From Hanleya hanleyi (lineage: Eukaryota > Mollusca > Polyplacophora > Lepidopleurida > Hanleyidae): a DNA stretch of 64,000 nucleotides. Positions 45,674 to 57,669 of this stretch are shown piece after piece (within the stretch, counting starts at the first letter, position 1; every line of letters starts with the position of its first letter). The position numbers and the translations under genes are program-made. The stretch lies in the NCBI GenBank assembly GCA_036873755.1, contig JAVTVY010025416.1, positions 50,408 to 114,407 on the forward strand. The letters are read 5' to 3'. The notes below the pieces were generated by a model. It had not been told where the DNA came from. It searched no databases and saw only the letters and a list, made by a program, of their open reading frames with translations.

Positions 45674-46962
45674 ACATGAGCAGTGTGACTAACGTCACAG
45701 GACCTACGAAGTAGAGTAGGCATTAGGACTCGGAACGCGAACTGAACTCTTGGAAATCCCCGCCCCCAGTTAGAATCCTGCCTATATTAAGATGGGCACC
45801 GCCCAAGTCAGAATCGCCAGTGATTTTCATCAAAAATCACCAGAAATTTTCATCAAAAGTAGGTCAGCTCAAGACTTGTTGGTAACAATCTCCTGCTGCG
45901 CCTTCATTCCAAAAATAAATAACGATCGCCGATTTAATTTTACAATTCGTTAACTAAAGAAAACAGATTGAATAATAAAAAAGTTCAGTAGATTTCAAGC
46001 TTTACGTGTGAAAATATATCGATCTCTTTAATGGTGTTCAGTGCCCTTGTCCAGGATCAAAACAACTTTTTGAATCGCATTATTTTCCCAACAATACAAC
46101 AAATTTTTATATATAGTACTATAGTAGAAAGGTAGCATTTATGTAGTTTACGGGAATTCAACTCAAGACCAACACCTTCTCTACACAAGATAATGATTTC
46201 ATGCCATTCTCCTGAGCATAATCGGTACAAAGACGAATAAATAGCGTCTACTTACTTTATCTAGTTAAATTCTACCCAAAGAAAATAAATTAAGACACTT
46301 TAAACATGCCGTCATGGCTTTGTTTCACCCCCAGTAAACTTGTATCGTTGTTGCTCACGGCGAGACTAATCTGAAGGATGATGCCACATCTTTCTTTCTT
46401 CGGCTGACTTAATTGGTTGATGTAGTATATTTCACCACCAGTGCGTAACTGTAACTTGACCTGAATTTGACGCCTGATGTAGTCTGTGAGGAAATGTTTC
46501 AAGGATGTGAAATAGGATACACGTTAAAGGCCACAGCTTACATATATCTCTAACAATATACTGAATTGTGTGTAGGCTGGCAAGTTGGTAATAGCAGTGT
46601 AGTTAAATGCACTAACAAATGATGGAAAATTAGCATTTCCTATTTCATTATCCCATCACGTTTTGTACTGTGCTATATATACAGTGAAACATACAGCCAA
46701 GGGTTCCCGATGGGCATGACAGTGCAATCGCTGAGCTATCAATAAATAATAAAAAAAATAATTATAAATCAAATTCTCAGCAGAATTCGGTCAGCTCAGA
46801 ACTTGTTGGTAACCATGCCCTAATGCACGTTCGTGCCAAAAATCAAGGTTCTAATGTCAATGGTTCTCCTTATTTTGCCGACGAAAGGACTCGGATGGAC
46901 TGACTCACTCACTCACTCACTCATTACCGGACAATTTGCGATCTGTAGCCTACTTCGTAGGA
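45674..46962 (-). mobile_element. Helentron-like non-autonomous element E3
   Basis: Same ends as E1 and E2: TCCTACGAAGTAGGC, (ACTC)n near the 5' end, ACTTCGTAGGTCC inverted match, TGTGACGTTAGTCACA hairpin, CTGCTCATGT. It contains internal parts found separately in E1 (34190-34250, 34990-35520) and in E2 (37600-37900), so E1 and E2 are different deletion derivatives. Confidence 0.7.
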
Positions 46963-47854
46963 ATATGAGTTCGAATATGATGTTTGTCCTCACAGATCAT
47001 TGAAATTCCCGTCAACTGAAGTGGCTTAGATACCGATTATTTTATGAAATTAAAATTTCATGTGAAGTTGGTCGCACTCGGTGACTCGATCAACAAAGTA
47101 CCGCTTACTCTCGAAAGGTAAACATGATTAAGAAAACCCATGCATAACCTTGGACAATTCTATCAAATTGTACATGCTGTTTGTTCAGTCTCTATATGTA
47201 AACTATACAGTTATTGATTTGAACTTATGAATTAGTGCTAACGTATCGACTCGCTCTAAATCGAACTTGAAATCTTTATCAAATAAAAAAATCTACTCAA
47301 CGACAGCAACATCGCTACGCTGCTCCAAAAAAATAATATTCGTATTCAATACTCTTGTTCACTGTAAAGAATTCGCACTAAACAAGGCTCGCTTTTATCT
47401 AAGGAAACAAACCATATGCCAAATAATCTGTTAAGATAGCGCTATACGGATTACAATATTTCAGAATGTTTATGGACTGACTAAGAGGGTGTAGAATGTC
47501 GAGCAGAATGGAGTTTTCTACGGGCTATAAAAGTGGATAATTGGGTAACACGGATGTCTGTTGATAAGTGAGTTTGACATTTCTATTGAAACCATCGGTG
47601 CTGAGTGGCCAATGTAAGAAGAGACTATCATATGTGCTTGCAAACCAACTGTTCATTCTACCTCGGAAAGTGAATAACAAATTCTTACGTTTCACTTTGA
47701 TGATAATCTGTCAAGGCATGTAATTCCTTGTAGAATCGGAACGATTACAGATTTCGCGTTGAGCAAGGCCCGCTTTTATCTATGTTCGCAGCTCTTTTGG
47801 TCTTAATATTGATCGCCGAACATGTAATGCCTGTGATATGAATTATGTTTTCAC

Positions 47855-47914
47855 CTATGATGGACGACGGTTGAATATTGAATGACGGACTAGACGCTTG
47901 TATTATGTACCTGA
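47855..47914 (+). mobile_element. Solo PLE terminus
   Basis: GATGGACGACGGTTGAATAT, then GGACTAGACGCTTGTATT. It again abuts the end of a unit. Confidence 0.7.
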
Positions 47915-47917
47915 ATA

Positions 47918-48184
47918 TTGACCGACATCGAAAATCTCCCCATTGAACTGAGAACGTATAACACAAATCGACTAAAACGCGTTTTGCTGACCATTTATAA
48001 TATCCAAAGTGATCACCCCATCAAGATATTGGTAGACATATCGATATACAGTACAGAAAAACGCAATGTAGTGAAATATGCGGCAAAATGCTGCGTTGAA
48101 GGATGTACATTCACGCGGTTGGAACACCAAATCACTCATAAATTACAACAACATTTGCTGGGTTCAGATTTGAGAAGGCACTAA
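47918..48184 (+). other. Isolated 88-codon ORF, unrecognised
   Basis: An open frame with K-C-C-V-E-G-C-T-F near its C-terminus. It has no repeat counterpart in the window and no splice or promoter evidence. It may be chance or an exon of an unknown gene. Confidence 0.2.
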
Positions 48185-48588
48185 TCCCAATATGCTTGCA
48201 AGTGTCCAGACTTGAGGTAGATTTGGTGGTATTTCGGCACGAGCTCGGATTATATATTATTCAGTGATCAGAAAGTAGTATTAAAACTTTGACAGAACGC
48301 AATTACATTCTTCGTAAAATATTAATTACTTAATTATATACATAGTGAAAATTGTATTATACTTGCACCCATCGATTTATTCAGTATGCAGATTTCTCTC
48401 CTCTTAATCAACTTTAATTGGTTTGATCTCATACTTTGTCTTCATCAATAATTAATACATCTGGAATTTCGTGGGATACAAGCATCAGGTTTTATATATT
48501 GACTGCTATTAAAGGTTGCCATATATAACCTATCATTGCAGCCTCAAATATCTTTTAGTGATATATATCTTCGACGTATCTAACTTAC

Positions 48589-49054
48589 CTTTCACGGGAA
48601 TATAGAGGTTTAAGTTGAAGCAATCCTCGCTCTGATCTCGGACAAAAGCGTTTATCTTCGACCTCTGTTCAGCAACGGTCGGTGGGAATATTTTTCTCAA
48701 ATCGACTTCATCTACGATTTTCTGCGGGCAGGCGGGCTGTTGCTTTATTGATACTCTTGTGCCGTCCCAACTCTGTGTAGGTCCAGTTGGTGGCATGAAC
48801 CGTAAACTTCCTTTCATAATGGATCCATATTGCACGCCGTAATAAACCTCTATCGGTTTTAGGCGATCTGATTGGAACTTCCAAAGCATTCCTCGGATAC
48901 GGCCGTATTTCGTATCCACAACTCTTCGACTGAGCTGTTTGTCATGCACCGCCGAGTAACAAGGCGTGAATAAAACACAAAATGAAATCACCAAAAAATC
49001 CACGGATGACTGAATTTTGTGCATTGTTCCTATGGAAGATGCTAAACTATTCAT
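48589..49054 (-). CDS. Neuroligin-like first coding exon
   Basis: Encodes the N-terminus of a cholinesterase-fold adhesion protein of the postsynaptic membrane (neuroligin family, partner of neurexins). A hydrophobic signal segment (about residues 14-36) is followed by V-V-D-T-K-Y-G-R-I-R-G, P-I-E-V-Y-Y-G-V-Q-Y-G, R-F-M-P-P-T-G-P-T-Q-S-W and A-C-P-Q. Then come V-R-D-Q-S-E-D-C-F-N-L-N-L-Y-I-P, the carboxylesterase type-B signature with the conserved Cys. The exon ends at a consensus donor, GTGAAAG/GTAAGTTA. The start could be M1 at 49054 or the Met at residue 11, which sits closer to the signal core. No later exon (catalytic-domain core) is seen to the left in this window. There is no frame damage and base composition is higher in G+C than in neighbours. 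A non-neuroligin esterase cannot be excluded without the other exons. Confidence 0.85.
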
Positions 49055-49560
49055 GCTTAATATCGTTGAATGACACTCATTGCGAAGGTTGGAGTGCCAC
49101 GCGCGGTCGACTTTGGCTGCATCGCAATCCGACCGAGCCTCGCTAAAGACGTCCGTTTATCCCCAGCAAGAGCACCTAGCTCTTCTGAGCCTACCGGATC
49201 ATTGTTCGAGGACACACTCCGTAGCGGTATAAATACATGTTCTCGGTTAAACGTGTTCATGTAACCGGCAAGATTGCTCATGACCCCAGGCCGGCTTGTC
49301 ATAAAAGGGAAGTCAAAACAACTACGTGTGATCAAGTGTGGCGCCACTTAATACGGGGTCTATAATCATTATACGTATGTCACGTTGGTTGGTTTATTAA
49401 GTGCGTGTATTACAGCGTCGCGTTTCTCGCGGACCGGCCTAAGGTACTAATTATAGATGTAGCCCATTGTTTTATCGCAGGGATGCTGTAATTACCAGCG
49501 TGTCGGACACAGAGAGTGGAAATACGGTCCGATACAGCCGTGCTCTATGCATGTGCCATA
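49055..49560 (-). other. Probable 5' leader/upstream region of the neuroligin-like gene
   Basis: G+C-richer stretch directly upstream of the start codon. It contains a 96-codon upstream frame (49347-49057) that stops 2 bases before ATG 49054. No promoter motif is clear. Confidence 0.35.
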
Positions 49561-50390
49561 AAATCGATAAACGGGGCTTGAAAATCAGATAACTTAGACG
49601 TCTTCTTCCTGGAATGTTTCCCCGATGTAATGGAAACCTCGGCACAAAGTTTGAATCGGGCTTTCAACACTGTTAAATCGTACGGATAACAGGGACGGTG
49701 TTCTGCGTCGTTCTGGTACACGATCCAGACAGGATTAGGGGTGATATTGCCTATTTCAAAATGGTTGCTATACACTTGGATATATATGACCATGATTTCC
49801 ATGTACCAGACCAAGATGTCAGATTTATTTTAAGGATCAGTGGAGATTTTTATATGTAGGCGATGGCTGACCAAAATCAGATGGATCGAGAAATCTGATT
49901 TTTATTTGTAGGGTATGGCTTCTCCAGAAATCTAAACTGGTACAGGATAAGAATAAAATATCTTGATAAATAGGTTCGGCATTTCAATTTACCTATTCTT
50001 TTTTAAATAATGATCTCCGTATCACAGCACGAGTATGTAGTGTTCTATCTTTGGATCACACGCAGAGAAATGGTGCGGAGGACTGGTCATCGCCCTTAAA
50101 ATGTGATGAAAACGGTTGATGGATTAGTTCATCTTCATCTTCATTCAATGTGATGATCAGGCTTTATCACCGTAATCACTATTTAAAGTTGGTCATGGAA
50201 TAATATGAAAGTTATATTTCATCACCTATGTTTGGTTATAATATCATCATCTTTTTCTGGTGATGGCTATCATAATTTTTTGGCTGTGAGCTACAAGATA
50301 ATATGACCTGGAGAAATTTACTGCGATATGGAATTTGCATTACAGTAGCCATTTCGCATAGTTATGATAATACCCGATAGACTACTACTG
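49561..50390. other. No recognisable gene
   Basis: AT-rich single-copy-looking sequence. The 89-codon minus frame at 49545-49814 has no motif. Confidence 0.4.
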
Positions 50391-50391
50391 T

Positions 50392-50790
50392 TACAAGCGT
50401 TTGGTCCGTCATTCATTATTCAGCCGTCGTCCATTAACGACTATCCGCGTCCACAATCCGAAAACCTATTCCATATTCCATATAACAGCATTAGCACCAA
50501 ATTCAAAAAGACAATCATAGTATACATAAACATAGGCTAGTTTCCTGCACGAAATAAGCGGTCAACAGTTTTCAATGATGCCGGCAAGACATCATGATGT
50601 TCCAAAAATATCAAATCCGTATCGCTGATCAGTATTCTTAATTTATCTGATATTCGTTTTAAAGCCGTCATCTAGAGAATTATGTCTCTCAGTCACGATT
50701 TGATTGTGTGGCAATCTTGAAGTACATGGGTTCATACGGCCCCTAGCTCCGGGTAAAGCGGAATTAGACACAAGTTGCGAAACTACTATT
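50392..50790 (-). mobile_element. PLE 3' UTR and terminus
   Basis: A complete 3' terminal region in minus orientation, from TTACAAGCGTTTGGTCCGTC to GCGGAATTAGACACAAGTTG, ending at the stop-codon region. The RT coding part is absent. Confidence 0.8.
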
Positions 50791-51600
50791 GTGCCGCTTT
50801 TGACTTATAGTCTTCAAAGCAGACTGGGAAAACTTTTTCGATGACAGTTACCTGGTTCACAGCACAATTATTGCGCATCCAGTCATTTGAGAAATCTTCA
50901 TGATTAACCTCTGTGACGAAGAGATTACATTATTTGCAACGGTAATTCAGTGTGCCCAAGTCTATTTGAATTTGACATCAGAACAACCCACACATCCCTA
51001 AAATCCTACCAATATGGAGTTCTAGGTATTTAAAACAATTGCACTTCAAAATCGTGGAAGTATAGCCTAGCATAGTACGACTGAAACATACACCAAAACA
51101 ACAAAAATCATGCATATTTTGTTAATATTTTGATGTTCCTTTATTTTAGCCGAGTTTTGATTAATATTGCCAAAGAAAGATGTACGAATTTGTAAGAACT
51201 TCAAGAAATCAGGTTTCAATCAGCTAAAGCCAGGTAATAATCAGTAATAACGGGTTATTTTCCGCCGTGGTTTGACTGCATATGATGACAGGTATATACA
51301 GGAACATAGGACAAAAACGCGCGAGAATAAACGCGAAATCTTTGAAATGAAGAACCACATATTCGCCGCATTGTCACCGCACTGGTGCACAAGCGAACAC
51401 AAGTTGAAACCAAAGCCACGGTTGAAGTTATATTGCAAGCAAATCAGGGACAATAATATGAATCCAATGAGAATAACAGTTTCTCCCAATTTCCCTAATA
51501 AAAAATACACATTCAAAATCAGATTTGGGACAAGGCGAATGCCTGCCTTTCCCTGATGTATTTGCAATCAAATGATTTTAATCAGGGACGAGAATGAGGG
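50791..51600. other. No recognisable gene
   Basis: Overlapping frames on both strands at 51241-51567 (108 codons, minus) and 51272-51556 (94 codons, plus) have no motif. Nothing else is visible. Confidence 0.4.
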
Positions 51601-51614
51601 TGAATTCAGGTTTT

Positions 51615-52185
51615 ATTTGGAATGAGCCTCATCCTGTACAGCAGTGGCACTAACCAGGATCGAGATATAAAATCCGGTCTGAGAAAGACCCGGCAATTGT
51701 GCATCTGTCGAGAGTAACGTGAAATGTCCAATCGGATTATTTGAGGACTGACTGGAGCTGTCATTTGGAGGATTAGGATCTTGAAATAAGATAAATTACT
51801 AGTCTGGCTCATGTCTTCGAAACATCAGTTCAGCTAAAAATTTCGCGAGCGCCCACATTGAAGATGAGCACTGTTTCACTGTTCTTTTGGTGTAAACATA
51901 TTTCTATTTATCTTTGTCACAAGATACCCCACCCTCCCCCCCCCCCCAAAAAAAAAGACGCACCAATACATGTAAAACTTTATTTAAAAAAAGAGCGGTT
52001 TCTTCATGAATGCAATAGTATTTCATTCTGTGGCGCCGCCATTCGAGAAAATAACGATTTTCTCATGCAGTCGACTCGATGAAATATTCATAATATTCGC
52101 CCAGTACCAGTAAATATCATTTGTGTATCTCTTGATCAAAGCGCTTTTATCTCGCAGTCACGACTTATCACGGTTAGGCAAGAAA
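51615..52185 (+). repeat. Dispersed duplication R1, copy a
   Basis: Colinear with 58348-58885 (CCTGTACAGCAGTGGCACTA; TAACGTGAAATGTCCAATCG; ATTACTAGTCTGGCTCATGT; TCGCAGTCACGACTTATCAC). It includes a C-run/A-run at 51928-51956. No gene is visible. Confidence 0.8.
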
Positions 52186-52224
52186 ACAATAATTCAATGC
52201 AAACCGACATTCCGACATTGAATC

Positions 52225-52350
52225 ATCACTTCCCGCGTACATAATTCAAATACCTCATTGACACGATGCTGTCAAGACATCATGATGTATTCTTATGGTC
52301 AATTTCGTATCACTGACTAGCATTCTATTATCCAAATGAACTGCGAAGTC
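52225..52350 (-). mobile_element. PLE with internal deletion
   Basis: 3' terminal pieces (GCGTACATAATTCAAATACC, CATCATGATG) join directly to the segment that forms the 5' edge of the PLE at 60095 (GACTAGCATTCTATTATCC). It is the deleted counterpart of the copy at 58904-60115, and both follow an R1 copy. Confidence 0.6.
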
Positions 52351-52354
52351 TTTT

Positions 52355-53266
52355 TTGTAGTATAACGTATCTCAGTCACGCTTTGATCGTAATTGTTCAT
52401 ATGATCGCCGCGATCTTGTATTATACGATGAGCCATTGCCTCAAAATGTCAAAATGATATGGTCGCTCTGACCATGTTTTGTCTGGTATACATTTGCTAG
52501 ACCATACTTTATATGGTCAAATACTTCACCTGACAATCTATTTCATGATTTCTTCGACCATATTTGTCATTGTCAAGCGATATATTTGACCAGACTGGTC
52601 CGTGTGGTCAGAGTGGCCGTATCCTCCTGACAATAGCTCCGAGCGTTAACGCATAAAGTACGAAATGCAGCTAATTATAACCTAGGCTGATCAACAGATT
52701 GTTTATGCATCAATTTTTTTTTGTCAAACGTGGATACATCTGTGATTAGATTACAAGTATTGGGTGCGACGTGAAGTGAGGAAAGCTGATTAGTTTATGG
52801 CTAAGAGCAATCGGTCATATAGAATCTCGATCAACGAACAACGACCACTTTATATGATCTCGACATCTGAGCACAACTGGTTTGGAACTGTAACATAAAT
52901 CATTTAAAAAACTGATGTTTTATACCAATCATCGGTCGTTTGACCTTAACGTCTTGCCCGTGTGATCGTTAGTGCATTGAGTCGTGGTTGGCATCATAAA
53001 TCATCAGATTCGAATTAATGCCTTGTAGTGCGTCTGAGTAGTTATATGCGGTTAGATGTACCCGTTCGTTATTACTTGGCATGGCCCTACGAATACAACC
53101 GAATGGAAATGCTATTGGGACGTATAATAGTTGTGATTTTATCTAAAGATATACGCAAAAGCATGGAGCTGGACCGTTCTGCAGCAGTTAACATTTCTCT
53201 TCTGTTTATCTATAGGCACGATAGAAGCTAGAGAAGTGAGTGTGTTTCATAATATCAGATTAATAT
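52355..53266 (+). repeat. Dispersed duplication R2, copy a
   Basis: Colinear with 63172-64000 (TATAACGTATCTCAGTCACG; ATTATAACCTAGGCTGATCA; GTGTGTTTCATAATATCAGA). Its first 300 bases are dense in TGGTC/GACCA dyads. The small ORF at 53028-53231 is not conserved in copy b. Confidence 0.8.
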
Positions 53267-53537
53267 CCGAATGATGGGGAATTCTGTATGTCTGGTTGAG
53301 GCAACAAATATGAGAGCCCTCTACAAGAACCAAGCCCCACAGATTGGCACTCGTGTCAAGGTAATAAAATGAGGGCCTATATAGATTGCACAAAATCGAC
53401 CTGACATGTATTAGTCTGACCTACATTTCAATCGATCAAGAATCGCGTTTGTCGAGACTTCGTAAGATCATCATCTGAGCGGAGTAGGTAAATACTTCTG
53501 ATTGCCGACTCTTATAATGGCACTATTGCCGATCGCA
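53267..53537. other. Nothing recognisable
   Basis: Short single-copy stretch without an ORF or repeat. Confidence 0.35.
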
Positions 53538-53760
53538 AGCGTCAGATCCGACATTCACTATTCAGCCGTCGTCCATGAAATAAAAAAATTTCCGTGTCAA
53601 TAATCGAAAGCCATTTCGTATGACAGCACCAATTCCAAATGTGTATAAAATAAAGATAATGAAAATAAGATGGTTTCTTACAAGAGAGAAGTAGTCAACC
53701 GTTTTTATTGACGTCGGTTAGACATGATGATGTTCCATTGACCTGTTTCCAATAATAATA
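53538..53760 (-). mobile_element. Diverged PLE 3' end
   Basis: CAAGCGTCAGATCCGACATT, TTCAGCCGTCGTCCATGAAA, TTTCTTACAAGAGAGAAGTA and ACATGATGATGTTCCA. It is an older copy with many changes. Confidence 0.65.
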
Positions 53761-54335
53761 TTCCGGACAATTTCACCAAATAACCAGCTGTGTTCGAACT
53801 ATCAATCGTGAAGTCGACTGAATCGGCTGTCGTTTACAAAGGGTAATTTCACGATCGAAGGGATAGGATCGTTTGGGGTATGATCGTTCAAATCTTCTAC
53901 GATTCAGTCCTGCCGATTAACTGGAGGCTGAAACACCATTATTTTGATGAATATATACGAAAGTCAAGACAATGTTTTTCTTAGATATTTGAAGAGAAAA
54001 AGATCAAACCAGACGGTCATCCATCGTACAACTCTTAGCTCGACATCTAAACTCACCGATACAGGTATTTGATCATCATTCGAAACAGGGTCGAAGAAAC
54101 AAGGATGTACATTAACTGTTAAGTCAACGTAAAATATTTCATATCTAAATATGTTCTGTCGAAAGATTGAACATGAATTTGTTGGTACGGAAATATTAGC
54201 TTAGGTATCTAAAGTTGGTTCTAGTTCTTGACAGGCTGTATTATGTGACATTGCCCAGCTTGAGGTTCATTCTGAAACGGTCTAGTATGACATAATCACT
54301 TCTTATGGGTAAATTCGACAGCGGGATAATTGAAT
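53761..54335. other. No recognisable gene
   Basis: AT-rich sequence between two PLE tails. No ORF with motifs. Confidence 0.35.
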
Positions 54336-55012
54336 TACAAGCGTCTAGTCCGTCATTCATAATCCAGCCGTCGTCCATTAGAGAATATCCGCGTCCATAA
54401 TCCAATTATTAAGACCTATTCCATATTCCATATAACAGTATTAGCACCAAATTCAAAAAGACAATCATAGTATACATAAACATAGGCTTGTTTCCTGCAA
54501 GATAGAAGCGGTCAAGTTTTCAATGATGCCGGCAAGACATCATGATGTTCCAAAAATATCAAATCCGTATCGCTGATCAGTATTCTTAATCCATAATATT
54601 CGTTGTAAAGTCGGCATCTAAAGAAATGATGTATCTCAGTCACGCTTTGATTGTAACTGTTCATATGAGTACTATGAGGATCTTGAAGTACATGGGTTCA
54701 TACGGCCCCTAGCCCCGGGTTAAGCGGAATTAGACACAAGTTACGAAACGTAGCGCCATAGATCTTGCACGCTACGTTCGTATTTTGCTATCAGCATGCG
54801 ATATGTATCGCCAAATTTGAGAAACTTTGAGTGGAGGCGCTTGGTGGAATAGCCCTGTTTTATAAGTTTCTGAAACAATGTTTTGTGACGTTGATTAAAA
54901 TCATCACATTTAACACAGGATCTAGCAAATGCTACTAAGCGAGATATGTATACGCCATATGCAGGTCCCACTGGAATATTACTATCGAGAAAGGGATAGT
55001 CGGGTGTGGTCG
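54336..55012 (-). pseudogene. 5'-truncated PLE: RT thumb end and 3' UTR
   Basis: Terminus at 54336 (TTACAAGCGTCTAGTCCGTC) and 3' UTR to 54740. The frame 55040-54741 covers P-F-L-D-S-N-I-P-V-G-P-A-Y-G-V-Y-I-S to the R-Y-V-S stop. The truncation point at about 55012 is followed by a short GTGTGGTCGGGA direct repeat. Confidence 0.8.
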
Positions 55013-55041
55013 GGATAATCGAGTGTGGTCGGGAAATCAAA

Positions 55042-55795
55042 TGCAGTCCGTGTTTTTCGGGATACAGTTTGATCGACGAAAGTCAAGGTTAGAAAGCTAT
55101 AAATGATTTGAGTTTGATAGAATGCATGGTTTTCTGTCGGGATCTAATCGGATTTCCCATTACAGACAGTTTGCTGCCTATTAACACCTAATCCAAATAA
55201 AATCACAGCCAGGAAAGACAAAAAAAGAAGGTTCTCTTTCATATCCGTCTCTTGTCACTACTATTTCTTCAGATCAATAATAACACTTCACCAGGCTGGC
55301 AAACAATTAAATCAATAAAATCCTATACACTAACTATAATAGAAAAACGATAAAAAGTCACTGATGCTGGGATAAAGTAGCTGCTTCGGCAGAATCTTCC
55401 GTTACTACTTCTTACAAGCGTTCTTCCTTTATTCCACAAAGCGTCATAAAATGATCACACCCCTAGAATGAAAGACGCCCGTTAAAGCCGCGACTCTTTT
55501 TATTTCCACGTTTTTCGACTTGTGTTATAGCAGTATAACTTCCTAAGCAGGAATAAAGAAATCTGGAAAGACTGATAAAATATACTTTATTAGCGAATGT
55601 GTCAGCCCGATCGATGGCAATCAAGGAATTAAAATGTCCACAAATTCAAAGACGACAGTGTTGTTAGTTCTTTGAACGAGGGAAATTACATACTCTCCTG
55701 TGTACATGATGTGAATCTTTGCTAATTTGCTAAGTGCTCCTTTGTATGATTTGAAGAAAGGGGTGTAAATGTACCGATATGTGGGATCATCAAAA
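55042..55795. other. No recognisable gene
   Basis: AT-rich sequence. The 73-codon frame at 55621-55842 overlaps a PLE tail and has no motif. Confidence 0.35.
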
Positions 55796-55960
55796 TACCC
55801 TGTCGATATCATAGAAAACGTTTGACCGCTTCTCTCTTTCAAGAAACCAACTTGTGTCTATATTATCTCTTTTAGGATGGGTTTTGTGGTTACAATGTGC
55901 GAATACGATCTTTCCATTATGGACACAGATATTTTATCGACGGCGGCTGGTCAATGAATA
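55796..55960 (+). mobile_element. Diverged PLE 3' end
   Basis: TTTGACCGCTTCTCTCTTTC, TATGGACACAGATATTTTAT, CGACGGCGGCTG. The terminal GACGCTTGTAA is lost. Confidence 0.55.
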
Positions 55961-55967
55961 TTAACTC

Positions 55968-56425
55968 TCTCTGGCCTCCCCCCTCCCCCACCCCAATATT
56001 TTTTCTTATCCGTTGAGCGAGGGAGCGGAAACTTACTACACCATACCCTTGGACCAACCTCTATCATAAAATTTAAAACAATCCGAGGAAGCAGAATCTG
56101 TGACGTCACAGTGACATAATTTTAAAAAAGGACATTTTTTGGTCGATTTGTCTGTTAGATTTTATGATTTGTTCTTCGCAAAAACTGCATGATAAATTAG
56201 TAAAAAATAATCTGCAGTAAAAGCAGAAAAAAATGACGAAAGCAGGACTATTCTGGTATCCCCACATGGCCGCCATTTGAATTTAGATATGATGCTCTGC
56301 TCGGTGGGTTATGTAAACAGGTTCAGAATGACCCCAATACGTTACTGAGTAACAGCTCTCAATTTTTGTCGTTTCGGAGGTGGGGTAGAAAGTGTGACAG
56401 GGCAAGGTTAAAATCGTAGTTTCAT
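55968..56425 (+). mobile_element. Diverged MITE copy
   Basis: TCTCTGGCCTCCCCC left end, GTGACGTCACAGTGACAT, TTTTGGTCGATTTGT, CACATGGCCGCCATTTGAAT, TTTTTGTCGTTTCGGAGG. The right TIR is lost. Confidence 0.65.
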
Positions 56426-57390
56426 TGTTTAAAATTTGATGGAGAAACTGGAGTTCATATCCCACCTTATGAGTGACAAACCCGATGGTCTTTTGATCAT
56501 TTGCATCTTTGCGTAAATCTTGTCTTCACTTACCAGAAAGTATCAGGAGTTTATCTTACACTTTAGAAATCTAATATAGATTATCGTTCAGCAAAGGCTG
56601 TGGCGGACTACGGTTGACCAATGTATTTACGACTTGATATGAACAAATAATAATAAGGGCCGACCAGGCCTTAATGAAGCAGATTGCACAGATTGTGTTG
56701 TTTGCTTTATATGTTATCAAGTTTTATGATCAATAATTAATGATTATTTCGCGGACATAGAATCAAGGATATATCAAAGGACCCTAGATATTAATTATCA
56801 ATGGCTATGCGTCATTGGTGCACGAGAAAATATGTAGGCTTGTATGAAGGAACGGGTTGCACGTCATACTCGGCATGGCCAGTGTCCATCGTACCACGAT
56901 GAAGTACCCAAGTAAAACCAAAGCAAGCCCCTAGACATGAAAGAATATGCTGTTCCCATCAACGTATGCTCAGCATGGTCGCAATGACCACATACAATTT
57001 TTTTTTATTTAATCGATTTTTTCGCAAAACTGTATCGGCCTTCTCTGGATCATCGTAGTAATGTGTTTCTGGTATTTAATACCGTGCTCTGTGCACCTAG
57101 ATTACGACAGGCGCAGTCAGAACTGTTGTCGCGTTTTACTGAAATTGACACAATTCAATGTACCGAGCCATTTAAATAGCACTTGATGGACTAGCGTGGA
57201 AAATAAATTAGACACCCAACTGTGCAGTTGTTTGTGGCTCAGTTAGGAACAGTCGACCGGTCAGTGCTAATGGATATAATCCTCGGTAGATTAATCACCA
57301 ACAACGATTCAGCTATCTTTTCTATATTGATTTTGCACTTTTTGGGCTATGCTGCATTGATCCCTGCAAACTTGTAATGAAATACAACAT
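56426..57390. other. No recognisable gene
   Basis: No supported ORF, repeat or RNA. Confidence 0.35.
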
Positions 57391-57394
57391 TGTA

Positions 57395-57565
57395 GAGACA
57401 TGACCACTTGCCTCTTGCAAGAAATTAGCTTGGCTTTATATATTTCTTTTGTTGTATGGCTGCATGGGATTTGGTGCTAATACTGTCTTATGAAAATGGC
57501 CCTTTGGCGACGGAAATTCCCCATGGATGACAACGGGTTACTGAATGTTCGGTCTAACGGACGTC
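57395..57565 (+). mobile_element. Diverged PLE 3' end
   Basis: GACCACTTGCCTCTTGCAAG, GGATTTGGTGCTAATACTGT, CCATGGATGACAACGGGTTA. An older copy. Confidence 0.5.
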
Positions 57566-57619
57566 AATTGATTAGTTCTATAATAAACAACGAAATGTCA
57601 TGAGCTGAATTGTAACCTA

Positions 57620-57668
57620 CTGGAGAGACAGAGAATTAAATTGAACGTCGCGTTCTGCAACGAGAAAT
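57620..57668 (-). mobile_element. Non-LTR tail remnant
   Basis: GAGAGACAGAGAATTAAATT and GAACGTCGCGTTCTGCAAC. Only about 45 bp of the family tail. Confidence 0.5.
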
Positions 57669-57669
57669 A

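Larger units (their letters stand above)
45091..47845 (-). repeat. Diverged unit 5 (relic)
   Basis: 45091-45673 aligns loosely with 16800-17400 of unit 1 (GACAATCTGCC ... ATTTTAATCAAAACAAATGTTTCA ... ATTACAGATA). 46963-47080 aligns with 17520-17580, and 47560-47600 (GATAAGTGAGTTTGACAT) with the exon B flank at 19890. It is interrupted by element E3. No intact exon is found. Confidence 0.45.

Noticed and set aside
51241..51567. 108-codon minus and 94-codon plus overlapping ORFs
   Set aside because: No motif, no splice or promoter context, and both strands open in the same place, suggesting chance.
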